This document shows positions 1 through 11,229 of a stretch of 64,000 nucleotides of DNA, piece by piece. The stretch covers positions 434,001 through 498,000 of the forward strand of contig NZ_CALIMF010000002.1 of NCBI RefSeq assembly GCF_938028735.1, in the 5' to 3' direction. This DNA is from an uncultured Thermanaerothrix sp. GTDB lineage: Bacteria; Chloroflexota; Anaerolineae; Anaerolineales; Anaerolineaceae. The stretch's first letter is position 1; every line of letters begins with the position of its first letter. A program made the translations under genes and the position numbers. Below the pieces are notes generated by a model that did no database searches, was not told where the DNA came from, and saw nothing but the letters and a program-made list of their open reading frames with translations.

Positions 1-197
1 CCGGCGATCTATTCCTGGTGTATTTGATTGTCTACCCCATCGGGCGTTTCCTGCTAGAATTTCTGCGCCTCGATCCCTCACCCGTGGCAGGACTGAACAT
101 CAACCAAACCCTGATGGCCGTGGTAGCCTTGGCAGCGGCTCTGGCTCTATTCCTTCGTCATCGCCCCCAGGCGCAAGTCTCTCAGCCGACAGTTTGA
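1..197 (+). CDS. lgt: Prolipoprotein diacylglyceryl transferase, C-terminal fragment
   Basis: The reading frame is open from the left edge of the window and ends at a TGA at 195-197, so only about 64 C-terminal residues are visible. They show an aromatic and hydrophobic membrane stretch, then GRFLLEFLRLD, a short GLNINQ loop and a last membrane helix with a basic tail. This is the typical C-terminus of Lgt, the membrane enzyme that transfers diacylglycerol from phosphatidylglycerol to the lipobox cysteine of prolipoproteins. Several lipoproteins in this window would be its substrates. The next gene starts 18 bases downstream. The N-terminal catalytic part lies outside the window, so the call rests on the C-terminal pattern alone. 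Confidence 0.8.
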   Translation, partial: GDLFLVYLIVYPIGRFLLEFLRLDPSPVAGLNINQTLMAVVALAAALALFLRHRPQAQVSQPTV

Positions 198-215
198 GCG
201 AACAGGAACGGGGGA

Positions 216-1148
216 ATGATACAGACTGAGGATCTGAGCAAAGCCTTTGGTGACTTCATCGCTGTCGATGGTGTTAATCTTCGCGTCGAGGCCGGTGAAG
301 TGCTGGCGTTGCTGGGCCCTAATGGTGCCGGCAAGACCACGACCGTGCGCCTGCTGACCTCAGTTTTACGTCCCACACGCGGTCGGGCGTGGGTGGCTGG
401 GTTCGATGTAGTTCAACATCCTCAGAAAGTGCGTGCTCACGTCGGCGTGTTGACCGAGCACCACGGGCTTTATGCGCGGATGAGCGGCGAGGAATACCTG
501 CTCTTCTTTGCTGAACTGTATGGCCTGAGGGGAGAAGACGGCCACCAGCGCGTGCACGCTTTACTGGAACAGTTTGGACTGGCCGCAGCTGCGCGACGCC
601 GCATCGGCGAATACTCTAAGGGCATGCGTCAGAAACTCGCCCTGGTACGTGCGCTTCTTCATTCGCCTCCGGTCTTACTGCTGGACGAACCCACCTCAGC
701 CATGGACCCCGAGAATGCGCGCATCGTGCGCGAAACGATTCGCAGTTTACGCGCGGCCCAGCACACCATTGTCCTCTGCACGCACAACCTGACTGAGGCC
801 GAAACATTAGCGGATCGTATCGCCATTATTCGGCGGGGTCGTATCCTTTTTAACGATACCCCCGAGGCTCTCAAGCACCACCTGCTAGGGACCCCTCTGT
901 ATGAAATCCGCCTTGCCCAGCCTTGGGATGGCTCTCTTCCTCCCCTGCCCTCAGATGTTGAGATTGTTGATCGCGGGTCTGACTGGATTCATTTACGCAT
1001 TGGGGACCCACACCAGACCAACCCCCTTCTCTTGGGCGTGTTAACCGCCGCCAATATTCCCCTCCTCACTTTTAGCGAGTTACCGCGTAGCCTAGAGGAG
1101 GCCTACTTGCGTGCTATGACAGTAGAGGAACCCAATGCAATGGCCTGA
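216..1148 (+). CDS. ABC transporter ATP-binding protein (ABC-2 exporter type)
   Basis: A 310-residue ATPase subunit. The Walker A motif GPNGAGKTT is at residues 34-42, the signature motif is the degenerate YSKGMRQK near residue 133, and the Walker B LLLDEP is near residue 157, followed by an H-loop TH near 190. The roughly 90 residues after the nucleotide-binding domain are typical of the DrrA/CcmA-like exporter family. Its stop overlaps the start of the permease gene by 14 bases, so the two are translationally coupled and form one exporter. A GGGG run just before the ATG acts as a weak ribosome binding site. The substrate cannot be read from the sequence. Confidence 0.93.
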   Translation: MIQTEDLSKAFGDFIAVDGVNLRVEAGEVLALLGPNGAGKTTTVRLLTSVLRPTRGRAWVAGFDVVQHPQKVRAHVGVLTEHHGLYARMSGEEYLLFFAELYGLRGEDGHQRVHALLEQFGLAAAARRRIGEYSKGMRQKLALVRALLHSPPVLLLDEPTSAMDPENARIVRETIRSLRAAQHTIVLCTHNLTEAETLADRIAIIRRGRILFNDTPEALKHHLLGTPLYEIRLAQPWDGSLPPLPSDVEIVDRGSDWIHLRIGDPHQTNPLLLGVLTAANIPLLTFSELPRSLEEAYLRAMTVEEPNAMA

Positions 1149-2562
1149 AGCCCTGCAACCCATTTGGATCATTGCCCGGCGAGAGATTCGCGACCAATTT
1201 CGCGATTGGCGCATCCTGGCGCCCATCCTCTTCCTCACGGCGTTCTTTCCCTTCCTAATGAACTTTTTTGCCCAACAAATGCTTGATTTCGTCCGCCGAT
1301 ATGGGGCCGAATTGGTCGGGGAACGCATGGTCCCCTTCCTGATGCTTGTGGTGGGGTTTTTCCCCATCTCTATCTCACTGGTAATCGCACTGGAAAGTTT
1401 CGTTGGCGAGAAGGAACGCGGGAGCATTGAACCTCTACTTAGTGCGCCACTCGAAGACTGGCAACTTTATGCGGGTAAACTGGTTTCCTCAATGGTGTTA
1501 CCCTTGTTGGCTGCCTTCCTCGGCATGGGGGTGTATACGCTGGGCTTGGCGCTCAATCGAGTGACCCTGCCGCCACTGGAAGTGGTGCTCCAGGTGTTCA
1601 GCCTGACCTTCTTTCATGCGCTGGTCATGGTCAGTGGGGCAGTAGTGGCATCTAGTCAGGCAACTTCTGTGCGTGCTGCCAACCTACTGGCTAGTTTTAT
1701 CGTGATCCCCATGGCTCTCCTCATCCAGGGAGAAACCGCTATCATGTTCTGGGGGCGGCAAAACGCGATCCTGTGGTGGGCAGTTTTCGGTTTGTTGGTG
1801 CTGGCGATCTTGTTGGTGCGGGTAGGATTAGCCCACTTCCAGCGCGAGGAACTCCTGGGGCGTGAATTGGATACCTTGGATCTGGCCTGGGGCTGGCGCA
1901 CTTTTGTGCGCCACTTCCGCGGTGAGGCGCGCAGTATGCTCTCATGGTACAAAGAGGAAATCCCACGCACCCTGGTGGAGATGCGCTGGACGCTGCTGAT
2001 AGCCGCAACACTGGCTCTGGTTGGACTGGGCCTGGGCGTCCACCTGGCCCAACGCTTCCCTTTGCAACTCGATCTCAGTGAAGTCCAAACGAATCAACGC
2101 CTCTCCCAATGGACTACCCTCTGGCCAATGGGTTCGTCTTATACCTTCACCACGATCCTCGGGCAAAACCTACGTGCTTTGTTCTTGGGAATGATCCTGG
2201 GCAGTTTCTCGTTTGGTGTGCTGGGTGTGCTTCCCATGCTCACCACCATGGGGGCTGTGGGCTTCTTAACCCAGGCACTAAGCAACAATGGTGTTCCACC
2301 CTTTCTATTCATCGTAGCCGCCATTCTACCCCATGGGCTCCTTGAAGTTCCGGCACTGTGGTTGGCCACTACTGCCACTCTGGAAATCGGCTTAGGGATG
2401 ATCACCCCCCAGCGTGGTAAAACATTCAGCGAGGCCCTGTTAGCCGGCATAGCACGATGGTTCAAAATCATGCTGGGTATGGGAATCCCGCTACTTGTAC
2501 TAGCAGCTGCGATTGAAACATGGATTACTCCTCAAATCGTACGCTATCTGCTTTTTCAGTAG
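1135..2562 (+). CDS. ABC-2 permease fused to a C-terminal SpoIIM-like domain
   Basis: A 475-residue membrane protein. The first ~270 residues are an ABC-2 type permease: a helix near residues 25-45, then the coupling-helix region EKERGSIEPLLSAPLEDW and a bundle of hydrophobic helices. After a cytoplasmic linker, residues ~280-475 form a second membrane module with NLRALFLGMILGS, ILPHGLLEVPALWLA and AAAIETWITPQIV. These features are characteristic of the SpoIIM/DUF95 family. SpoIIM-type proteins are often encoded beside ABC exporters; here the module is joined directly to the permease. The gene overlaps the upstream ATPase gene and is probably its membrane partner. The function of the fused module is unknown. 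Confidence 0.85.
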   Translation: MQWPEALQPIWIIARREIRDQFRDWRILAPILFLTAFFPFLMNFFAQQMLDFVRRYGAELVGERMVPFLMLVVGFFPISISLVIALESFVGEKERGSIEPLLSAPLEDWQLYAGKLVSSMVLPLLAAFLGMGVYTLGLALNRVTLPPLEVVLQVFSLTFFHALVMVSGAVVASSQATSVRAANLLASFIVIPMALLIQGETAIMFWGRQNAILWWAVFGLLVLAILLVRVGLAHFQREELLGRELDTLDLAWGWRTFVRHFRGEARSMLSWYKEEIPRTLVEMRWTLLIAATLALVGLGLGVHLAQRFPLQLDLSEVQTNQRLSQWTTLWPMGSSYTFTTILGQNLRALFLGMILGSFSFGVLGVLPMLTTMGAVGFLTQALSNNGVPPFLFIVAAILPHGLLEVPALWLATTATLEIGLGMITPQRGKTFSEALLAGIARWFKIMLGMGIPLLVLAAAIETWITPQIVRYLLFQ

Positions 2563-2610
2563 CATTCGCTAGGAGCAGTGCCCAAACAAGCAGGGAAGGA
2601 GATTTCACTC

Positions 2611-3357
2611 ATGGGACGCATTGTCATTCTGGGTTCAGCCTATGCGATCGCCGATGAACATCGCGAAAATACCCATCTGGCAGTTGTTGAAGAAGATCAG
2701 ATTCTGTTGATCGATGCCCCTGGCAGCCCCATTGCCCGCTTGATGCGCGCGGGCCTCTCCTGGCGCCAGATCAACAGCCTGATCATCACACACTTCCACC
2801 CCGACCACGTTTCGGGTGTGCCTCTGCTACTAATGGACCTGTGGCTCCTGGGGCGACAAGATCCGCTCAAAGTTTACGGACCGGCTCACGCCATGGAACG
2901 TTTGCAAGCCATGATGCAACTCTATGAGTGGGAAAAGTGGCCGGGGTTTTATCCGGTGGAATATATTAGCGTGACTGAACAAGAACAGACCTGCTTTATC
3001 CACACGCCCCTCTGGAGGGTCTATGCAGCACCAGTCAGGCACTTCCTGCCCACCTTGGGGCTACGCATTGAACTGGCGAGTGGAAGCATTGCCTATTCGA
3101 GCGACACCGAGCCCTGTGAGTCCGTGGTGCAATTGGCTCAGGGGGTTGATGTCCTTCTGCACGAAGCCACCGGTGAAGGACCCGGTCATACCTCCCCTGA
3201 ACAGGCCGGGCACATCGCTGCCCAGGCTCAGGTGGGAACACTCTATCTCATCCACACCCCACCCCTTACCCAGCCTGAAGTGTGGGTGGCACGTGCACGC
3301 CAGGCCTTCACCGGCCCGGTCTCACTAGCACGCGATCTGATGCAAATAGTCGTATAA
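2611..3357 (+). CDS. Metallo-beta-lactamase fold hydrolase (RNase Z-like)
   Basis: A 248-residue protein. The metal-binding signature HFHPDH lies at residues 61-66, followed by SSDTEP and LLHEATGEGPGHTS, which supply the later metal ligands, and a final LIHTPP. The order resembles RNase Z and arylsulfatase-like MBL hydrolases, but the protein is shorter than most tRNase Z enzymes, so a tRNA 3'-processing role is not assured. The ATG at 2611 is preferred because AAGGAG lies nine bases upstream. A GTG at 2578 is in frame, but the Shine-Dalgarno site would then fall inside the gene. It sits ~50 bases after the ABC permease and may be cotranscribed with it. Confidence 0.82.
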   Translation: MGRIVILGSAYAIADEHRENTHLAVVEEDQILLIDAPGSPIARLMRAGLSWRQINSLIITHFHPDHVSGVPLLLMDLWLLGRQDPLKVYGPAHAMERLQAMMQLYEWEKWPGFYPVEYISVTEQEQTCFIHTPLWRVYAAPVRHFLPTLGLRIELASGSIAYSSDTEPCESVVQLAQGVDVLLHEATGEGPGHTSPEQAGHIAAQAQVGTLYLIHTPPLTQPEVWVARARQAFTGPVSLARDLMQIVV

Positions 3358-3362
3358 GGGGA

Positions 3363-3866
3363 TTACCAGCCAGAGAGGAACGGAGCCCACTCTGCATATT
3401 CACTGAGATGGCGCCCAAAGATGTAAAGCGCGGTATTAGGTGGCTCGGTCGGCTGACGTAAGAGCGTCATGCCCGCCTCGGCTAGCGTGCGCCCACCCTT
3501 GCGGTGATTACAAGCTGCACAGGCGGTGACCACATTGGTCCAGATATGCCGACCCCCTAGGTGACGGGGAATCACATGATCCACTGTGAGATCATTCGTG
3601 CGCCGACCGCAATATTGACAGGTGTAATTATCTCGCCGGAAAACCTCACGCCGGGTCAGTTTGACCCTGGGGCGGGGGCGATGCACCATGTGCTGCAATC
3701 GGATGATTGAGGGGCGCGGGAACACCTGATTAACAGTATGAATCTCCCCACGGCCATTCAAGACAAGCGTCGCCCGGTTGGTCAGGATCAGACCAATAGC
3801 GCGCTGGAGGTTGCACACGTTGATGGGCTCAAAGTTAGCATTCAAAACCAAAACACTCTCGGACAT
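3363..3866 (-). CDS. HNH endonuclease
   Basis: A 167-residue protein with a compact C-terminal HNH domain. Zinc-binding CQYC is at residues 83-86, the catalytic core VDHVIPRHLGG at 95-105, and a second zinc pair CAAC at 116-119 is followed by N120-H121. The N-terminal ~75 residues (VLVLNANFEPINVCNLQRAI) match the common stand-alone bacterial HNH proteins often annotated as McrA-like. They are widespread and chromosomal, usually without a cognate methylase, and their role is poorly defined. No methyltransferase or phage genes lie nearby. The gene runs convergently to the preceding MBL gene with a five-base gap. Confidence 0.9.
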   Translation of the reverse strand: MSESVLVLNANFEPINVCNLQRAIGLILTNRATLVLNGRGEIHTVNQVFPRPSIIRLQHMVHRPRPRVKLTRREVFRRDNYTCQYCGRRTNDLTVDHVIPRHLGGRHIWTNVVTACAACNHRKGGRTLAEAGMTLLRQPTEPPNTALYIFGRHLSEYAEWAPFLSGW

Positions 3867-3986
3867 CGCTCAATCACAAAACCGCAAGAAATCACGCCTT
3901 CATTATAGCACGCAAGATTCAGGAAGGGCAGACAAATAAAACGGTTCCACAATATTTTCATTTCGAGGCTGGATTATGGCCTGTGG

Positions 3987-3992
3987 TAAAAT
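3987..3992 (+). promoter_or_regulatory. Possible -10 box for a leaderless membrane-protein mRNA
   Basis: TAAAAT lies only nine bases before the ATG at 4002, and no Shine-Dalgarno sequence is present between them. If transcription starts about seven bases after the box, the mRNA would begin almost at the start codon. No convincing -35 box is seen. Confidence 0.35.
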
Positions 3993-4001
3993 GTAATATG
4001 T

Positions 4002-6960
<2,959 letters not shown>

Positions 6961-6993
6961 ATACCTCGCGCATTCACTTACTGGAGGTTGTCC

Positions 6994-8103
6994 ATGCCAC
7001 GGGTCTTGCTCTTTCAGGCCGACGCACTAAAAGATTATATGGTGCGTTTCTTCACCCACATGGGCGTCCCCACAGAGGACGCGCTGATTGCTGCCGATGT
7101 GTTGTTGGCCGCCGACCTAAGGGGAGTAGCCTCCCATGGGATCATTCGGCTACACACTTACTACGGTAACCGCATTCGCAAGGGACTGATTGACGTTAAG
7201 TCCCCTCTGCAGATCATTCGGGAAACTCCTGCCACCTTGCTTCTGGATGGTGGACGGGGGTTGGGTCAGGTTGTAGCGTACCGTGCTATGCAACGCTGCA
7301 TTGAAAAAGCGCGCGAAGTTGGGATGGCAATGGTCACTGTGCGCAACAGTAATCATTACGGTATTGCCGGCTATTACGCCATGATGGCCTTACCCCATGA
7401 TATGATTGGCGTCAGTCTCACCAATTCGCAACCTCTGGTAGCCCCTACTTACGGACGCAAGGCCATGCTTGGTACCAACCCGATTGCTGTTGCCGCCCCC
7501 GCCGGACAGGAACGCCCGTTCGTGCTGGATATGGCTACCAGTATTGTCCCTATTGGCAAGATCACGGTGTACGATAAAGCCGGGTTACCCATCCCCGAAG
7601 GCTGGGGCATTGATGCCAGTGGAAAGGTTACCACTGACCCCAAGGCCGTGTTGCAGGGTGGAGCATTGCTCCCCTTGGGAGGCACCGCTTTAATGCGTGG
7701 CTACAAAGGTTACGGCCTAGCAATGGTAGTGGATATCCTTTCGGGCGTCCTTTCAGGCGCTGCCTACAGCCTAGAGGTGGCACGCCCAGGCGAGGGACAG
7801 CCGGCGAACGTGGGTCACTTTTTTGCTGCCATCCGTATCGACGCTCTCCGCCCGGTGGACGAATTCAAAGCCGACATGGACCGCCTGATACGCATGATTA
7901 AAGAATCTCCCAAAGCCGAGGGCGAACAGCGTATCTACATTCACGGCGAAAAAGAATTTGAAAACGCCGAACGATATGCCCGTGAGGGCATTCCCCTGTT
8001 AACCGAGGTGGTCAAATCGCTACGCGAAGGCGGTGAACAGGTTGGCGTGCCCTTTGATTTGGAACCACTGGGTGAGCACGAGGCAGATCTGGACGCCGAA
8101 TGA
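6994..8103 (+). CDS. Malate/L-lactate dehydrogenase family (Ldh2) oxidoreductase
   Basis: A 369-residue NAD(P)-dependent oxidoreductase of the Ldh2/MDH2 family, unrelated to classical lactate dehydrogenase. Visible hallmarks are VASHGIIRL near residue 45, VRNSNHYGIAGYYAMMA near 120, MLGTNPIAVAAP near 160 and GYKGYGLAMVVDILSGVLSG near 235. Known members act on malate, sulfolactate, ureidoglycolate or 2,3-diketogulonate, so the substrate is open. The ATG at 6994 follows GGAGG by six bases; an in-frame TTG at 6988 overlaps that site and is rejected. The gene lies 33 bases after gyrB on the same strand. Confidence 0.88.
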   Translation: MPRVLLFQADALKDYMVRFFTHMGVPTEDALIAADVLLAADLRGVASHGIIRLHTYYGNRIRKGLIDVKSPLQIIRETPATLLLDGGRGLGQVVAYRAMQRCIEKAREVGMAMVTVRNSNHYGIAGYYAMMALPHDMIGVSLTNSQPLVAPTYGRKAMLGTNPIAVAAPAGQERPFVLDMATSIVPIGKITVYDKAGLPIPEGWGIDASGKVTTDPKAVLQGGALLPLGGTALMRGYKGYGLAMVVDILSGVLSGAAYSLEVARPGEGQPANVGHFFAAIRIDALRPVDEFKADMDRLIRMIKESPKAEGEQRIYIHGEKEFENAERYAREGIPLLTEVVKSLREGGEQVGVPFDLEPLGEHEADLDAE

Positions 8104-8131
8104 ACCCAGCGGCAAGGCTTACCCACCATTC

Positions 8132-9742
8132 TTAATCTTCTCGCTCCAGGATAATGGCTTCATTACCTTGCAAGGCCAAGAAGCCATCGCGGGGCGCGGC
8201 AGGGTCACCCCCACGCGTGGAAAGGAGTGGCCGCCAGCGCGCTACCTGCAGCGTTCCACCCAGAGCCAGACGCACAGGGCGCGGACTGAAGTTCAAAGCC
8301 ACCAGGATTGTCTGGTACTTATCCTGGCGTAAGTAAGCCAAGAGACGACGCGGCTCAAAGGTTAGAGGTTGAAAAAGCCCGCGCCGTAAAGCCACTTTTT
8401 CCTTACGCAAGCGGAGCAGGCGCCGATAATAATTGAGCAGTGAATGTTCATCCTGTAACTGCGCCTCTACATTCCGTTGACGATAATTAGGGTGTACCGG
8501 CAACCAGGGAGTTCCCGTGGTAAATCCAGCATGGAGGGAGTCATCCCACTGCATTGGCGCACGACACCCATCCCGCCCTTTGTAGAAAGGCCAATAGCGC
8601 TTCCCAATGGGATCCTTAATTTCTGCCCGTGAGACGCGGATATCCCGCATCCCGATTTCTTCACCGTAGTACATAAACGGTGTCCCCCGCAGGGTAAGCA
8701 ACAATGTGGCTGCAACTTTGAGGCGCGCGTCATCCTCACCTCGCGCATAGCGGGTTCCGGCGCGGGGATTATCATGATTGTTCAGCACGTAAGTAGGCCA
8801 CGCCTCTGCTCCAAGCGCCTGCTCCCAGGCTTGAATGGTGCGCAGGAAACGCTCTGGTCGCCAAGGGCAATGCAAAAAAGTGAAATCAAACGTGGCGTGG
8901 AGCAAACCTGGGGCACAGTAACGGGCTGCCTTCTCAGGGGTACTTAGAAAGGTCTCTCCAACCGCATAGCGTTCAGGGTACGCATCCAGGATGGCGCGGA
9001 TTTCGCGCAACAAGGGGATCATCTCGGGTTGATCAATATCAAAAATGTGATGCTGGCGGTCAAAAGCACGCAATCCAAGGCGAGGAGGATTATTGGGAAA
9101 CTCCGGATGCTTAAAATAGACATTGAAAACGTCTAATCGAAAGCCGTCCACCCCCCGTTCTAACCAAAAACGAAACACGTCCAGCATGGCTTGGCGCACC
9201 GCTGGATTACGCCAGTTTAAGTCAGGTTGTTCTTTATAAAACATATGGAAATAGTATTGGCCTCGCTGAGGCTCAAATTCCCACCCCCTTCCCCCAAAGA
9301 CAGAAGCCCAATTATTCGGTGGTCGCCCCCCTGGACGCGGATCGCGCCAGAGATACCAATCGTGGTAGAGATTATCCCGTGAACGTCGCGACTCCTGGAA
9401 CCAAGGATGACGATCCGAGGTGTGGTTGAGCACCAAATCCAAGATCACGCGAATACCACGGCGATGAGCTGCTTCTACTAGGCGATCAAAATCCTCCATG
9501 CTACCAAAGCGTGGATCAATGGCCAGATAATCAGCCACATCGTAACCAAAATCCACATCAGGGGATGGATAAATGGGCGAGAGCCAGATAGCATCAATTC
9601 CCAAATCCGCCAAATAGTCAAGGCGGGACATGATGCCCGGCAGATCGCCGATACCATCCCCGTTGCTGTCAGCAAACGAGCGCGGATAGATTTGGTAGAT
9701 GACACCGTCCCGCCACCAGAGAAAATCTGTAGGGTTTTCCAT
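8132..9742 (-). CDS. GH13 alpha-glucosidase / oligo-1,6-glucosidase
   Basis: A 536-residue cytoplasmic alpha-amylase superfamily enzyme. After GVIYQIYPRSFADSNGDGIG it shows VILDLVLNHTSD at ~99-110, the nucleophile D204 in GFRLDV, the acid/base E263 in VGETF, and the transition-state residues N322-H323-D324 in NHDNPR. The C-terminal all-beta domain ends with a conserved EGNEAIILE-type stretch. No signal peptide is visible, so it probably hydrolyses imported oligosaccharides, releasing glucose from alpha-1,4 or alpha-1,6 ends. Trehalose synthase or sucrose hydrolase are less likely relatives. It appears monocistronic; the only GGAGG is about 15 bases before the ATG, longer than usual. Confidence 0.92.
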   Translation of the reverse strand: MENPTDFLWWRDGVIYQIYPRSFADSNGDGIGDLPGIMSRLDYLADLGIDAIWLSPIYPSPDVDFGYDVADYLAIDPRFGSMEDFDRLVEAAHRRGIRVILDLVLNHTSDRHPWFQESRRSRDNLYHDWYLWRDPRPGGRPPNNWASVFGGRGWEFEPQRGQYYFHMFYKEQPDLNWRNPAVRQAMLDVFRFWLERGVDGFRLDVFNVYFKHPEFPNNPPRLGLRAFDRQHHIFDIDQPEMIPLLREIRAILDAYPERYAVGETFLSTPEKAARYCAPGLLHATFDFTFLHCPWRPERFLRTIQAWEQALGAEAWPTYVLNNHDNPRAGTRYARGEDDARLKVAATLLLTLRGTPFMYYGEEIGMRDIRVSRAEIKDPIGKRYWPFYKGRDGCRAPMQWDDSLHAGFTTGTPWLPVHPNYRQRNVEAQLQDEHSLLNYYRRLLRLRKEKVALRRGLFQPLTFEPRRLLAYLRQDKYQTILVALNFSPRPVRLALGGTLQVARWRPLLSTRGGDPAAPRDGFLALQGNEAIILERED

Positions 9743-10033
9743 AGTTGCTGTTTTGCCTCCACGAGATAAGGGATCTGCGCTCTAGATGGAGTGGCCTAAT
9801 AAAATGCTTCCTCCCGCTTCAACGAAAACAACTACTCAACAGACCTTCTGAGAATATCCAGCCGTTCTGGTCAATGCTTCAGCGATATCAATTTTCGCTC
9901 CCCTGAACAACAGAATTACGCTGACCCATCTTCTAGCACCAATCATTCTCCGATTGAGACTAACAACGTTGTCAACTAGGTAGAGCCCCATGAGCCCCCT
10001 TTCTCCTAAAGGTTTATTGAACATCGGCAACCG

Positions 10034-10996
10034 CTACGGCTCCCATTGATAATGAATTAACGCAAAGAGGTAGGGGTGATTTTCCACATATTCAATCCCC
10101 ACCAACCAAATACGCCAATCCAGGTCCACGCCAGGAGTCCCGGGTTTATAGATTTTATACACGTGGATGTTACGATAGTGCGCAGGCCAAGCCTGCTCTT
10201 CGGTAATCCCTGGTACCGAATAATCGCCACATCGTACCTCATGCGCCGGAGCAACGGCATCACGTAGGGCCGGCAACACCACTTCCCGAAACGCCCCCCG
10301 TGTCTCCTGGCCACTAGCCGGGTGCACACCCCAGTTGTGGACGTAAGTGCTATGGAAAACCCAGCGCGCATGGGCGGCATCGAAGTTGATCGCCCCTCCA
10401 GTTCGCCAGAGCCAGACATCAACCCCATGGATGGGACTAACCAGTGAAGCCAGCAGACGCCCATCTGCCTGAACAATTGCCTGCTCAAATTGCCGGACCA
10501 AAGCCTCAGTTTCGGGGTTGCAGAAACTCTCGGCCGCAACATACTGGGTCAGAAAGTGCGCATTCACCCATCCTTTCAGGCTCCCATCTGATATGCGCTC
10601 AATTTCTGCCCAGGTTGTATGGTCCGCTTGAATCTGCCGGCCGGTTTTCCATACGTCCGTGGCATCGTAGGACAAAGTGCCCACAACGCGATGCGCAAGG
10701 CCGGGTCCCTCACGAATGGTAAGACGTTCTTCTGGCTTGACCAGAATCACCGCGTAACGCTGGATATCTGCAAAGGTAGGTGTAGCAATAACCAAGGGCA
10801 GGGTTGGCGTTGCAAGGGGCTGGGTGGAGAAGAACGTGGACGTGGGTACGATAGACGTGGAGGTCGGAAGTGGCAGTGAGGTAGGGGTAGACGTGGGTAA
10901 CACCTCGACGGTCGAGATCGGCTCAGCCTTTCCACCGCATCCCCCCAAGAGCAGACTTCCCGTTAAAAACACCGAGACAAAGTGACACAACTTCAC
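10034..10996 (-). CDS. Lipoprotein with bacterial SH3 domain
   Basis: A 320-residue secreted lipoprotein. An N-terminal signal ends in the lipobox LLLGGC with the cysteine at residue 20. A long Pro/Ser/Thr-rich linker (about residues 30-70) follows, typical of extracellular Chloroflexota proteins. Residues ~85-155 form an SH3b repeat (RLTIREGPGLAHRVVGTL through GWVNAHFLT). The remaining ~165 residues, beginning with a segment rich in Trp and His, match no family I can name. It is probably anchored on the outer face of the cytoplasmic membrane and may bind cell wall or polysaccharide. It is divergent from nusA with ~230 bases between. Confidence 0.8.
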   Translation of the reverse strand: MKLCHFVSVFLTGSLLLGGCGGKAEPISTVEVLPTSTPTSLPLPTSTSIVPTSTFFSTQPLATPTLPLVIATPTFADIQRYAVILVKPEERLTIREGPGLAHRVVGTLSYDATDVWKTGRQIQADHTTWAEIERISDGSLKGWVNAHFLTQYVAAESFCNPETEALVRQFEQAIVQADGRLLASLVSPIHGVDVWLWRTGGAINFDAAHARWVFHSTYVHNWGVHPASGQETRGAFREVVLPALRDAVAPAHEVRCGDYSVPGITEEQAWPAHYRNIHVYKIYKPGTPGVDLDWRIWLVGIEYVENHPYLFALIHYQWEP

Positions 10997-11069
10997 GGGG
11001 TGGTTCCTTCCCTAGCCGCTCTACGCAGTAACCCTTCAAATCTCTGTACATATTATACTTGTTTTGCCC

Positions 11070-11098
11070 TTGTCACCCCTGTAAGGATGTGTTAAAAT
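11070..11098 (+). promoter_or_regulatory. Promoter of the nusA-infB operon
   Basis: TTGTCA (11070-11075) and TAAAAT (11093-11098) are separated by 17 bases, a good sigma-70-type promoter. Transcription would begin near 11105 and leave a leader of about 125 bases before nusA. Confidence 0.65.
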
Positions 11099-11135
11099 GT
11101 AGGTCGTCAACGCCGCCACAGAAAGCGCAAGCACT

Positions 11136-11160
11136 GAAAAGTGGGCCAGTCCCACTTTTC
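11136..11160 (+). terminator. Terminator-like hairpin inside the nusA leader
   Basis: GAAAAGTGGG (11136-11145) and CCCACTTTTC (11151-11160) form a perfect ten-pair stem with a five-base loop. The GC-rich inner half is followed by a TTTTC run. It lies between the predicted promoter and the nusA start, with no gene upstream on this strand to terminate. It is therefore a candidate attenuator of the operon. The stem is symmetrical and could also stop leftward transcription. Confidence 0.55.
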
Positions 11161-11229
11161 TGCTTATAGAACACGCACCAATCTTGAGTCCATATTCTGC
11201 TAAGTGAGAGTTTGGGAGAGCGAGCAAGC

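Noticed and set aside
3363..3866. HNH gene as part of a restriction system or mobile intron
   Set aside because: No methylase, intron structure or mobile-element ends were found nearby; it fits the common stand-alone HNH family.
9836..10030. 64-codon minus-strand frame between the lipoprotein and alpha-glucosidase genes
   Set aside because: No ribosome binding site, no recognisable domain; treated as noncoding.
10747..10935. Low-complexity frames opposite the Pro/Thr-rich linker of the lipoprotein
   Set aside because: They arise from the repetitive codons of the linker on the other strand.
11136..11160. nusA leader hairpin as the terminator of the divergent lipoprotein gene
   Set aside because: That gene starts at 10996 and reads leftward, away from the hairpin, so it cannot be its terminator.
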